From NCBI GenBank assembly GCA_040757115.1, contig JBFLYA010000150.1:1-9070 (forward strand): DNA of 9,070 bases, written 5' to 3'. The translations under genes were made by a program, and so were the position numbers. The notes below the pieces were generated by a model. It made no database searches and was not told the origin of the DNA. It saw only the letters and a program-made list of their open reading frames with translations. Position 1 is the first letter of the stretch. The number at the start of each line of letters is the position of its first letter. The DNA comes from a bacterium. Its GTDB lineage: Bacteria; UBA9089; CG2-30-40-21; SBAY01. Positions 1 through 6,068 of the stretch are shown here, in pieces.

Positions 1-229
1 GTAACTATTCACCATTCACAATTCACCATTCACAATTTCTTCCCTAAATTTCCTTAATAATGGTGAATGGTGAATTGTCAATTGTGAATTGTGAATTATC
101 ACTCTTCACGGTGTCAAGCAAACCTGGTCCAAGAGTTCGATGCACCGCTATAGCGCATCCAATGACTCTATTCGATAATTCATCAAATTTCACTTCGTGC
201 TCTCCGTACCCTTCGTGGTGAATAGTTAC
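1..229. mobile_element. MITE-like element A (TIR GTAACTATTCACC)
   Basis: The first 13 bases, GTAACTATTCACC, are the exact reverse complement of 217-229 (GGTGAATAGTTAC), so the two ends form perfect terminal inverted repeats. Bases 4-98 form a long imperfect hairpin of TTCACCATT/TTCACAATT repeats facing their complement. Bases 116-216 hold a gene scrap described separately. No transposase is encoded, so the element is non-autonomous. The left flank lies outside the window, so a target duplication cannot be checked; the right flank is TCGCAGAG. It belongs to the same family as the elements at 254, 1002, 2910 and 5163. Confidence 0.7.
116..199 (-). pseudogene. 5' fragment of a GxxExxY-family gene
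   Basis: Read on the minus strand this encodes a segment with FDELSNRVIGCAIAVHRTLGPGLL, the well-known N-terminal signature of GxxExxY-family proteins, a small nuclease-like family of uncertain role. Full-length members continue for roughly another 100 residues, including the GxxExxY motif that names the family. Here the match stops at GPGLL (near base 116) and the frame runs into the simple-repeat hairpin of element A. The fragment lies wholly between the inverted repeats of element A, so it was either captured by the element or broken by formation of the palindrome. It is not a functional gene. An open frame of 81 codons runs through it (44-289), but most of it is repeat translation. Confidence 0.72.
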
Positions 230-399
230 TCGCAGAGAAGACATAGAAATAAAGTAACTATTCAGCCACTGATTAACACGGATTAGCACGGATAAAAAAA
301 TAAAATCAGTGTTTCATCTGTGTCCATCTGTGGCTGAATAGTTACCAATAAATTTTAATTTTTTCTCTGCGTCTCTGTGTCTGTGCGGTAAACAGTTAC
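230..399. mobile_element. Remnant element C, interrupted by element B
   Basis: Bases 230-253 start CGCAGAGAAG and bases 361-387 read TCTCTGCGTCTCTGTGTC, which are facing arms of the same module that begins element D (CGCAGAGACACAGAGACGC). The right arm ends in AACAGTTAC (391-399), a variant of the family end. Element B sits between the arms, so C looks like an older element split by B. Its left terminus is not visible; it may lie to the left of the window if A also inserted into it. Confidence 0.45.
254..345. mobile_element. Miniature element B, 92 bp, 16-bp perfect TIRs
   Basis: GTAACTATTCAGCCAC (254-269) is an exact 16-base reverse complement of GTGGCTGAATAGTTAC (330-345). The interior consists of ACGGATTAGCACGGAT-like and ATCTGTGTCCATCTGTGG-like units, which loosely pair, so the whole element can fold as a hairpin. 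The flanks share AATAAA (248-253 and 347-352) with one extra base on the right, a possible decayed target duplication. It encodes nothing. It is the smallest member of the family in the window. Confidence 0.75.
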
Positions 400-410
400 T
401 GATTTTTCTC

Positions 411-947
411 TCAACTTTCAATTTTTATCCTTACCTGTTCCTTAATTTCTATCTTTTCTTTTTCCGGGTCAATTTCTAATCCAAAACCAGAGATATGAAC
501 CTTTTTATGAATTATATCCACTCTATCTGGAGTAATAAAAATTTGTGGTTTAGCACGCCAGTTAAGGGTATCACTTCTAAATTCTGTTCCTTCCTCATTC
601 GTTGCTTTAACCTGACCTTTGAGTTCAATATCTCTTGTTTGGGTATCAAGAATGCCATTTTGAGCCTCTACGGTTAAAACAGGTTTGTTATCGGAAAAAA
701 AGATACATTTAATCTGTTCAAGTTTAGTATGTGTTGGCGACATTGCGGCTTTTTTAGCCAATAATTCCCATTGAGGCTTACCAGATATTGTCTCGACAAG
801 GTAAAATCCCTTTAAGCCTGATTCTGAGTCAGAAAATTCAGTCGCAGGAATCTTATCTTTTTCTTTTATTTTACCTGTATTTTTAATTAAAAGAAAACTA
901 ATAATTCCTATTAAAATTAAAACAAATATAAAAATTTTTAATCTCAT
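411..947 (-). CDS. lptC: LPS export periplasmic protein LptC
   Basis: This 178-residue protein fits LptC in length and architecture: one N-terminal membrane anchor (about residues 4-21, IFIFVLILIGIISFLL) followed by a periplasmic beta-rich domain. LptC sits on the inner-membrane LptBFG transporter and passes lipopolysaccharide to LptA. The body has the pattern of the LptC/OstA-like fold, for example LYLVETISGKPQWELLAKKA-like opening strands (near residues 48-67), then AQNGILDTQTRDIELKGQV and TLNWRAKPQIF, typical of LptC/LptA strands. The ATG at 947 has no strong ribosome binding site. Usual partners (lptA, lptB, kdsC) are not in the window; they may lie to the left beyond elements A-C. It is transcribed away from the phosphodiesterase gene at 1436. 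The family call is by fold pattern and motif, as LptC sequences diverge strongly. Confidence 0.82.
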   Translation of the reverse strand: MRLKIFIFVLILIGIISFLLIKNTGKIKEKDKIPATEFSDSESGLKGFYLVETISGKPQWELLAKKAAMSPTHTKLEQIKCIFFSDNKPVLTVEAQNGILDTQTRDIELKGQVKATNEEGTEFRSDTLNWRAKPQIFITPDRVDIIHKKVHISGFGLEIDPEKEKIEIKEQVRIKIES

Positions 948-1001
948 TTAATTGATAGGAAATTGCTTTTTGGGGTTTGGGGATAATTTTATTTATTTTT
1001 G

Positions 1002-1250
1002 GTAACCGTTCACCGCAGAGACACAGAGACGCAGAGAAAAAAATTAAAATCTATTCACCAGAGACAGAAATTTCCTTTTTTTGTGTGCCTTTCGGGTCTT
1101 TCGTTGTTTATTAATCTTTTAATACTTACTTTTGACTAACTGTTTTTAAGCCTTTTTAAACACCGAAAAACGCAATAAACACGAAAAAAAAGATATTTTC
1201 CTCTCTGTTTTCTCTGCGTCTCTGCGGTAAAGGATTACCTGAACGGTTAC
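1002..1250. mobile_element. MITE-like element D with 8-bp target duplication
   Basis: The ends are perfect 11-base inverted repeats: GTAACCGTTCA (1002-1012) and TGAACGGTTAC (1240-1250). Immediately outside are identical octamers, TATTTTTG at 994-1001 and again at 1251-1258, the footprint of transposition. Inside the left end lies CACCGCAGAGACACAGAGAC and inside the right end its complement TCTCTGCGTCTCTGCGG. Further in are looser pairs built on CACGAAAA/TTTCGTG units. The element lies in the divergent gap between lptC and the phosphodiesterase gene and has no coding capacity. The rest of the gap (948-993 and 1259-1388) shows no gene. Confidence 0.88.
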
Positions 1251-1388
1251 TATTTTTGCACCTCCTGAAGGTATTTTAGCAAAAATTTTGTCCTATGTCA
1301 ACAAAAAATTCGACCTGTTACAAATTCCTCATTCACTACCAATCCGCAAATTTTTACTTTCGATTTATCAGAGTTTCAGAAATTTCCC

Positions 1389-1417
1389 TTGACATTTTTA
1401 TTCATTCATTGTAAAAT
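1389..1417 (+). promoter_or_regulatory. Sigma70-type promoter for the phosphodiesterase-deacetylase pair
   Basis: TTGACA at 1389-1394 is a perfect -35 box. TAAAAT at 1412-1417 is a close -10 box (consensus TATAAT, one mismatch) after an ideal 17-base spacer. Transcription would start near 1424, leaving only about a dozen bases before the ATG at 1436, so the message would have a very short leader. Confidence 0.7.
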
Positions 1418-1435
1418 ATATTTGGTGTAAGATTA

Positions 1436-1942
1436 ATGAAAATAGGTATTATGGCTGATTCTCACGAGAATATGCCAATGATTGCAAAGGCTGTAGAATA
1501 TTTTAATCAAGTTCAGGTAGATTTAGTCTTGCATGCGGGTGATATTATATCTCCTATTACTTGTAAAGAGTTTAAGCATCTGAATAGTAAACTCATTGCT
1601 GTATTTGGAAATAATGATGGAGAAAGGGCTTTATTAACAAAAAAGTTTAATGAACTAAAGATAGAAATTTATCCGGCTCCTTATGAGTTAACTATTGTAG
1701 GAAAAAGGATTTTACTATATCATATTCCAGATTTTTTAGATGATTTAATTAAAACTGGGTCGTATGATGTTATTATTTATGGACATACACATACCGTAGA
1801 TGTTAGAGAAGGTAAAACATTGGTAATTAATCCGGGGGAATGTGGTGGGTGGTTAACCAATAATTGCACGGTGGGAATTCTTACATTGCCTGAATGCCGT
1901 GTGGAAATAGTTAATATGGAGAATAAATGTGAAAAAAAATAA
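1436..1942 (+). CDS. YfcE/MJ0936-type metallophosphoesterase
   Basis: The 168-residue protein has the calcineurin-like phosphoesterase motifs in order: ADSH (D8, H10), HAGD (residues 33-36), GNND (58-61), the histidine of LYHIP (H96) and GHTH (116-119), followed by INPGE (131-135). These residues bind a two-metal centre. The compact one-domain size matches the YfcE/MJ0936 group, cytoplasmic phosphodiesterases active in vitro on model diesters, whose physiological substrates are mostly unknown. Where relatives have THG, this protein has YHI at the fourth motif, but the histidine is kept. The ATG at 1436 follows a weak GGTG-like site; a short leader from the promoter at 1389 may explain this. 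The end overlaps the next gene by 14 bases, suggesting translational coupling. Confidence 0.88.
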   Translation: MKIGIMADSHENMPMIAKAVEYFNQVQVDLVLHAGDIISPITCKEFKHLNSKLIAVFGNNDGERALLTKKFNELKIEIYPAPYELTIVGKRILLYHIPDFLDDLIKTGSYDVIIYGHTHTVDVREGKTLVINPGECGGWLTNNCTVGILTLPECRVEIVNMENKCEKK

Positions 1943-2885
1943 TGAATCAAGAATAGGATTAGTTTATCATCCAGCTTATTTACTTCATGAGACCCGAGGG
2001 CATCCGGAAAATAAACTTCGATTAATAAAAATATTAAAATACTTAGAAGAAAGTCCAATTAGAGATAAATTATTTTATATTCCACCACGATATGCGACGG
2101 TGGAAGAGGTTAGTTTTGTTCATCCATTGACTTATATAAAAATGATAGAGCGTGCCTGCCAGACAAATAAAAAGTCGATAGACCCGGATACCCAGATATG
2201 TTCTAAGTCTTATGAAGTCGCACTGTTAGCGGTTGGTGGAGTAATATCAGCAATTGATACGGTGATGGAAGGGAAGAAGGTAAAAAATGCCTTTGCCTTA
2301 ATCAGACCACCAGGACATCATGCCGAACCTAATAAAGGAATGGGATTTTGTATATTTAATAATATTGCAATTGGCGCAAAATATGCCCAGAAGAAATATG
2401 GTCTTAAAAAAATACTGATTATTGACTTTGATGTCCATCACGGAAATGGAACACAATTAGTTTTTTATGATGACCCGGGTGTATTATATGGTTCTATTCA
2501 TCAATATCCATTTTATCCGGGCACAGGGACTCAATTAGAAAAAGGCGAGGGTAAAGGAGAAGGATTTACTATCAATATTCCTCTTCCGGCTAAAAGTGGT
2601 GATTTAGAGTATATTCAGGCATTCAAAAATTACATACAACCACAAAGTTTAGAGTTTAACCCGGAGTTAGTTTTAGTTTCTGCGGGATTTGATGCACATA
2701 AAGATGACCCGATTGGCGGTATGAAGTTAACTACGGAAGGTTATAAAAATCTGGCAAAGATGATTTGTGAGATAGCGGAACAATGTTGCGAAGGTAAAAT
2801 CGTCTCCTGTCTGGAGGGAGGTTATAATTTAGAGGTATTGCCTGTTCTTGTAGAAGAATATCTATTAGAGATGTTGAATTATTAG
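1929..2885 (+). CDS. Histone deacetylase family (acetoin-utilisation type) amidohydrolase
   Basis: This 318-residue protein is a full-length arginase/deacetylase-fold enzyme. Visible motifs are RPPGHHAEP (126-134, catalytic H130 and H131), IDFDVHHGNGT (165-175, zinc ligands D168 and H170), SAGFDAHKDDP (251-261, zinc ligand D255) and CLEGGYN (294-300, catalytic Y299). All catalytic and metal residues are present. Bacterial members remove acetyl groups from protein lysines, polyamines or other acylated amines in the cytoplasm; the substrate cannot be told from sequence. The start is GTG at 1929 with GGAG at 1918-1921, seven bases upstream; a first ATG at 1927 is out of frame. It overlaps the phosphodiesterase gene, so the two form one short operon from the promoter at 1389. 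Confidence 0.92.
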   Translation: MKKNNESRIGLVYHPAYLLHETRGHPENKLRLIKILKYLEESPIRDKLFYIPPRYATVEEVSFVHPLTYIKMIERACQTNKKSIDPDTQICSKSYEVALLAVGGVISAIDTVMEGKKVKNAFALIRPPGHHAEPNKGMGFCIFNNIAIGAKYAQKKYGLKKILIIDFDVHHGNGTQLVFYDDPGVLYGSIHQYPFYPGTGTQLEKGEGKGEGFTINIPLPAKSGDLEYIQAFKNYIQPQSLEFNPELVLVSAGFDAHKDDPIGGMKLTTEGYKNLAKMICEIAEQCCEGKIVSCLEGGYNLEVLPVLVEEYLLEMLNY

Positions 2886-2909
2886 GGGGAATAATAAGTA
2901 ATATAAAAA

Positions 2910-3200
2910 GTAACTATTCACCCTATAGGAAAGTAGGAGAGTAGGGAAGTAGGAAAGGGAAAGAAAATGAATGAGAAGTTATAAGGGAAAAGGGGAAAAA
3001 CAGGGGAAAATGGGAAAAGAAAAAAGGAAATCACTTTTACCCTTTTCCCCAATTTTCCATTTTCCCTTTATTACACACTGAGCACTTACAAAATCTTAAT
3101 TTATGCCGTTGTTGAGTATAGTATGAAGTATTTTCCCCTCTTCCTACTTCCTACTTTCCTACTTCCTACTTCCTACTTGCTTGGTATGCTGAATAGTTAC
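2910..3200. mobile_element. MITE-like element E with 8-bp target duplication
   Basis: The ends are GTAACTATTCA (2910-2920) and TGAATAGTTAC (3190-3200), perfect 11-base inverted repeats. TATAAAAA occurs directly outside both ends (2902-2909 and 3201-3208), an exact 8-bp target duplication. The body is nested: an outer pair of arms of AGTAGGAAG repeats (about 2925-2960) facing CTTCCTACTTCCTAC repeats (about 3139-3180), and an inner pair of GGGGAAAA repeats (about 2988-3020) facing TTTTCCCC repeats (about 3040-3067). The centre (3070-3130) is unique sequence. No gene is present. It separates the deacetylase gene from the PorV-like gene. Confidence 0.9.
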
Positions 3201-3285
3201 TATAAAAATTGGGAATCAGTGATTAGATTTTCACGCTTTCTGTGATTTCTAATTTCAATCTATATTACAAAGGGAGGGAATAAAA

Positions 3286-4512
3286 ATGAATTTTAAAAGC
3301 ATAATCTTATCTCTATGTTTTTTGATTATTCTTCCCGTTGGTGTTTTTGGAGCAGGGGCGGCATTTTTAAAAATGGATGTAGGAGCAAGACCTCAGGCAC
3401 TGGGTGGGGCATATACGGCTTTAGCAGATGATGTCACCTCTATTTATTGGAATCCAGCAGGACTTGCCCGGATAAATCAGCCAGAATTTAATTTTATGCA
3501 CAATGAATGGTTTGAGGGAATTAATTATGAATTTGTTGGCGTAGCATATCCTGTAGAAGATTTGACCTTTGCCACCTCTGTAACCTACCTCTATATGGAT
3601 GAAATAAAAGAGATATTAAGGGATACTCAGGGTTACGGAAATGGCAGATATTGGGAAACAGGGAAATTGTTTACGGCAGAAAATATGGCATTATCTTTAG
3701 CCTTTGCCCAGGCAATCGAAGAAAATCTCTTTATGGGAGTGAATTTTAAATATATTTATGAAACTATTGAAGATACCTCTGCTTCTGGATTTGCTGTGGA
3801 TTTAGGAATATTAACTAAACCATCAAATAAACTTGGATTGGGATTTGTTATATGTAATGTAGGTCCTAAGATGAAATTTATAAAGGATGAATTCGCATTA
3901 CCATTAACATATCGGGCTGGAATATCTTATCAATTAGGAAGGAATTTTAATATTTCTTTTGATATAAAAAAGATTAAAGATGAGAAAATAGATTTTTGTG
4001 CGGGTATAGAATCATGGTTTGGTGAATGGTTAGCGTTAAGATTTAGTGGGAAAACAAATTCAGATAATAAACTGGGGAAATTTAAAGGTTTATCTACGGG
4101 GATGTCTGCTGGATGTGGATTTAAACTGGGTAATTCTGTGCTCGTAGATTACGCTTATGCACCTTATGGTGATTTGGGCGATACCCACAAACTCTCTATC
4201 TCAACAAAATTTGGCACTAAAAGGATTCCAACACCTAAAGTTAAACCAATAAAAGTTTATCAACCTATAAAATCTTATGAAGGGGCTAAACCAGAGATAA
4301 CTAAACCGCTCAAAAAACCAGAGATATTAACTGTTCGGGTAAAGATGGATAATGTCGCTATCTGGGATGGTCCTGGTTCGAATTATCAACGCATTGCCAC
4401 AGTTTCCAAAGGAACAGAATTGCCTGTTCTGGATACATCGAAGAAATGGTATTATAAAGTTATGTTAGAAGATGGGACTATTGGTTGGATATGTTCTACT
4501 TTTGTTGAGTAA
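3286..4512 (+). CDS. PorV/PorQ-like outer-membrane protein with C-terminal SH3 domain
   Basis: The 408-residue protein starts with a signal peptide (K4, hydrophobic 6-21, cleavage likely near residues 22-25). The mature protein opens with MDVGARPQALGGAYTALADD (30-49) followed by IYWNPAGLA (53-61), the hallmark of PorV/PorQ/UPF0164 barrels of the FadL-like outer-membrane fold. Alternating beta strands continue to about residue 310. A Pro/Lys-rich linker (311-345) leads to a bacterial SH3 domain (about 348-408) with the typical DNVAIWDGPGSNYQ, KGTELPVL and DGTIGWI segments. SH3 domains of this type bind peptidoglycan or stem peptides, so this may tie the barrel to the wall; that role is inferred. 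PorV proteins can act in type IX secretion, but no other such gene is here. GGGAGG at 3271-3276 supports the ATG. Confidence 0.85.
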   Translation: MNFKSIILSLCFLIILPVGVFGAGAAFLKMDVGARPQALGGAYTALADDVTSIYWNPAGLARINQPEFNFMHNEWFEGINYEFVGVAYPVEDLTFATSVTYLYMDEIKEILRDTQGYGNGRYWETGKLFTAENMALSLAFAQAIEENLFMGVNFKYIYETIEDTSASGFAVDLGILTKPSNKLGLGFVICNVGPKMKFIKDEFALPLTYRAGISYQLGRNFNISFDIKKIKDEKIDFCAGIESWFGEWLALRFSGKTNSDNKLGKFKGLSTGMSAGCGFKLGNSVLVDYAYAPYGDLGDTHKLSISTKFGTKRIPTPKVKPIKVYQPIKSYEGAKPEITKPLKKPEILTVRVKMDNVAIWDGPGSNYQRIATVSKGTELPVLDTSKKWYYKVMLEDGTIGWICSTFVE

Positions 4513-4569
4513 ATTTTACTATGGATGACATAAATTTCACGAAAGAAGGATAATTATTTATGGAATTTC

Positions 4570-4590
4570 AAGAGGTTTTTTTAACCTCTT
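4570..4590 (+). terminator. Hairpin after the PorV-like gene, possible terminator
   Basis: AAGAGGTT (4570-4577) and AACCTCTT (4583-4590) form a perfect 8-bp stem with a five-T loop. It lies 58 bases past the stop codon. The sequence after the stem is TAATATATAA rather than a T run, so intrinsic termination would be weak; the hairpin might instead protect the 3' end or act upstream of the next gene. Confidence 0.4.
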
Positions 4591-4633
4591 TAATATATAA
4601 AAATAGAATTTAAACCGAGGAGGATATAAATAT

Positions 4634-5041
4634 ATGGCAGAGATTTTAAAATGTGCAGGTGCAGTTTATCTTGGTATTGAAAAAGAAGGAGATACCTGGC
4701 TTGGTAAATTGACCGGAGAATTAACTATATGTGGAGAAGGAAATCTAAAACTTTCAACAGAAGGAGTAACATTTAAACGCTGGCTTCCGCCACGAGAATT
4801 CGTTATTCCAATTGAAAAGATAAAAAAAGTAGAGTTGAGCACTACTCATTTACTTAAACCTGTATTCCCGGGGAGAGTCCTTAGAATTGTATATCAAGAA
4901 TCTCAAGATATACTTATTTTTGGAGTATGGCTTGGGACTCGGGATGGAATAAAATGGAAAACTAAGATAGAATCTCTTCTAACTGGACAGGGTCAAACCG
5001 TGACAAAAGAAAGTGAAGAGGGAAGAGAAGAAGATAAATAG
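4634..5041 (+). CDS. Small protein with a PH/GRAM-like domain, function unknown
   Basis: This 135-residue cytoplasmic protein has no signal peptide or membrane segment. A strong GAGGAGG at 4617-4623 supports the ATG. Residues 8-105 are predicted here as mostly beta strands, with GELTICGEGNLKLSTEGVTF, then EFVIPIEKIKKVEL (55-68), RVLRIVYQES (81-90) and DILIFGVW (92-99), followed by a helix WKTKIESLL (108-116). The run of strands, the 'IPIEKIKKVE' step and the closing helix resemble PH-like or GRAM-like domains of bacterial proteins that monitor or bind membranes, but no catalytic motif is seen. The last 20 residues are a charged tail rich in Glu and Lys. The domain call is by pattern only. It stands alone between the PorV-like gene and the accessory region. 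Confidence 0.6.
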   Translation: MAEILKCAGAVYLGIEKEGDTWLGKLTGELTICGEGNLKLSTEGVTFKRWLPPREFVIPIEKIKKVELSTTHLLKPVFPGRVLRIVYQESQDILIFGVWLGTRDGIKWKTKIESLLTGQGQTVTKESEEGREEDK

Positions 5042-5162
5042 GCGAGGACAAAATTAATTGTGTGATATCAGAACGCAAGCTTTTTCTCAGAATTTATCAG
5101 GATTTTTTAGCCTATTCTGAAAGGTGTAGAAATTAAGAAGGGAACAGATGGTAGAATAATAG

Positions 5163-5399
5163 GTAACCGTTCAGGCTATATATCAAAAGTGTAAGAAAGG
5201 GGATAAGGAGATAAGAGTGATATGGAGATAAGATAATAGAAATAGATTGAAATTTATAGAAATAGGTAGAAATTGATTGTGGAAAACAACAAATTTCCAT
5301 AAATTTCTATTAGTTTCTATTAATTTCAATTTTTTTAATAATATCTCCCTATCTCCTTAATCTCCACATCTCCTTTTGTTACACCACCTGAACGCTTAC
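5163..5399. mobile_element. MITE-like element F, diverged ends
   Basis: GTAACCGTTCAGG (5163-5175) pairs with CCTGAACGCTTAC (5387-5399) at 12 of 13 positions. Further in, GTGTAAGAAAGG (about 5190-5200) faces CCTTTTGTTACAC (5373-5384), GGAGATAAG repeats (5205-5235) face TATCTCC repeats (5341-5375), and AGAAATAGAT-type repeats (5238-5278) face ATTTCTATTA-type repeats (5295-5330), giving a nested palindrome. The flanking octamers AATAATAG and AATATCTG agree at five of eight positions, so the target duplication has decayed or was never exact. No gene is inside. It ends 28 bases before the antitoxin start and may supply or disturb its upstream control. The remaining gap, 5042-5162, shows nothing coding. 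Confidence 0.78.
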
Positions 5400-5413
5400 A
5401 ATATCTGGATATT

Positions 5414-5420
5414 AAGGAGG
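5414..5420 (+). promoter_or_regulatory. Ribosome binding site fixing the antitoxin start
   Basis: AAGGAGG ends six bases before the ATG at 5427. The frame is open further upstream to 5376, but that longer start would lie inside element F and has no binding site, so the 82-residue form is preferred. Confidence 0.8.
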
Positions 5421-5426
5421 AAGATT

Positions 5427-5675
5427 ATGCCTTCACAAGTGTTGAGTAGTATGGAGAAAACAATCAGCCATTTATCTGGTATGGAACAGTTATGGCTGAT
5501 TGAGCAACTTGCTCATCGCTTACAAGAGAACCTGATGAAAACTCATGTGATTGAACAGTATGCTTTCGAAAGCCAACTTGCTGCGATGTCAATGGACCCT
5601 GAGGTTCGAGCTGAGTTGCAAAAGATTGATCAAGAGTTTACTGTAACGGAAGCAGATGGATTGGAGAGCAGATAA
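5427..5675 (+). CDS. Antitoxin of a PemK/MazF toxin-antitoxin pair
   Basis: This 82-residue acidic protein (starting MPSQVLSSMEKTISHLSGM) sits directly before a PemK/MazF toxin and overlaps it as TAATG, the usual layout of type II antitoxins. Residues 12-35 (LSGMEQLWLIEQLAHRLQE) are a helical segment seen in many small antitoxin-like proteins, and the tail LAAMSMDPEVRAELQKIDQEF...DGLESR (about 49-82) would be the toxin-wrapping region. It does not show a clear AbrB/MazE or ribbon-helix-helix motif, so the DNA-binding type is unassigned. The role rests mainly on position and size. Antitoxins of this kind normally bind the toxin and repress the operon; no operator is evident. Confidence 0.78.
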   Translation: MPSQVLSSMEKTISHLSGMEQLWLIEQLAHRLQENLMKTHVIEQYAFESQLAAMSMDPEVRAELQKIDQEFTVTEADGLESR

Positions 5676-6022
5676 TGACCATTAATCGAGGAGAAATTTA
5701 TTTTGTCAATTTGGATCCTGTGAAGGGACGAGAGCAAGCAGGGCAACGTCCAGTATTGGTTTTATCTGTAGATGCCATTAATAAATTGCCTCTTGTGGTT
5801 ACAGTCGTTGTTGGGACAAGAGGCGAAAACATTTCTCGTGATTATCCGACAAATGTCCGTGTATCACCAGAAGATAGTGGTTTAGCGATAGAAACAATTT
5901 TCTTATGTTTTCAAATCCGTTCATTGGATCCCAAACGGTTTCCTGATAAACCAGCTGGCAAGGTTTCAGGTAAGGTATTAGAGAAGATTGAAACAGCTGT
6001 TCGTTACTCCCTTGGGCTATGA
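5675..6022 (+). CDS. PemK/MazF-family mRNA endoribonuclease toxin
   Basis: This 115-residue protein matches the PemK/MazF (CcdB-like fold) toxin in full. RGEIYFVNLDPVKGREQAG (5-23) is the N-terminal strand-loop; QRPVLVLS (24-31) carries the conserved arginine R25 of the active site; SPEDSGLAIETIFLCFQIRSLDP (64-86) has the conserved SGL, T74 and IR-LD block. Family members cut single-stranded mRNA at short sequences, halting translation when the antitoxin decays. The ATG overlaps the antitoxin stop by one base, so the two are translationally coupled. The unit ends 47 bases before the first attC-like site, so it could be the 3'-most gene of a cassette, but the matching cassette start was not found upstream. 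Confidence 0.93.
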   Translation: MTINRGEIYFVNLDPVKGREQAGQRPVLVLSVDAINKLPLVVTVVVGTRGENISRDYPTNVRVSPEDSGLAIETIFLCFQIRSLDPKRFPDKPAGKVSGKVLEKIETAVRYSLGL

Positions 6023-6068
6023 TTGATGTCAAATAGGGGATTGAATTTGAGAAAATGCCCGAAGAACT

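Noticed and set aside
44-289. 81-codon minus-strand open frame as a gene
   Set aside because: Only the central part resembles a family (GxxExxY start); both ends are translations of inverted repeats and simple repeats, so it is listed as a pseudogene fragment.
495-677. 60-codon plus-strand open frame inside lptC
   Set aside because: It lies opposite lptC, has no binding site and no recognisable features; a shadow of the real gene.
2925-3180. CRISPR array or tandem repeat locus
   Set aside because: The GTAGGAAG and TTCCTAC units are short, irregular and arranged as facing arms without equal-length spacers; they are explained by a palindromic mobile element.
5087-5120. TCAGAAT/ATTCTGA hairpin after the PH-like gene as a terminator
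   Set aside because: A 7-bp stem with a 20-base loop and no T run after it; too weak to call.
5155-5407. 8-bp target duplication around element F
   Set aside because: AATAATAG and AATATCTG agree at only five positions in AT-rich sequence; not significant alone.
5376-5426. Longer N-terminus for the PemK-partner antitoxin
   Set aside because: The extension begins inside element F and has no binding site, whereas AAGGAGG precedes the ATG at 5427.
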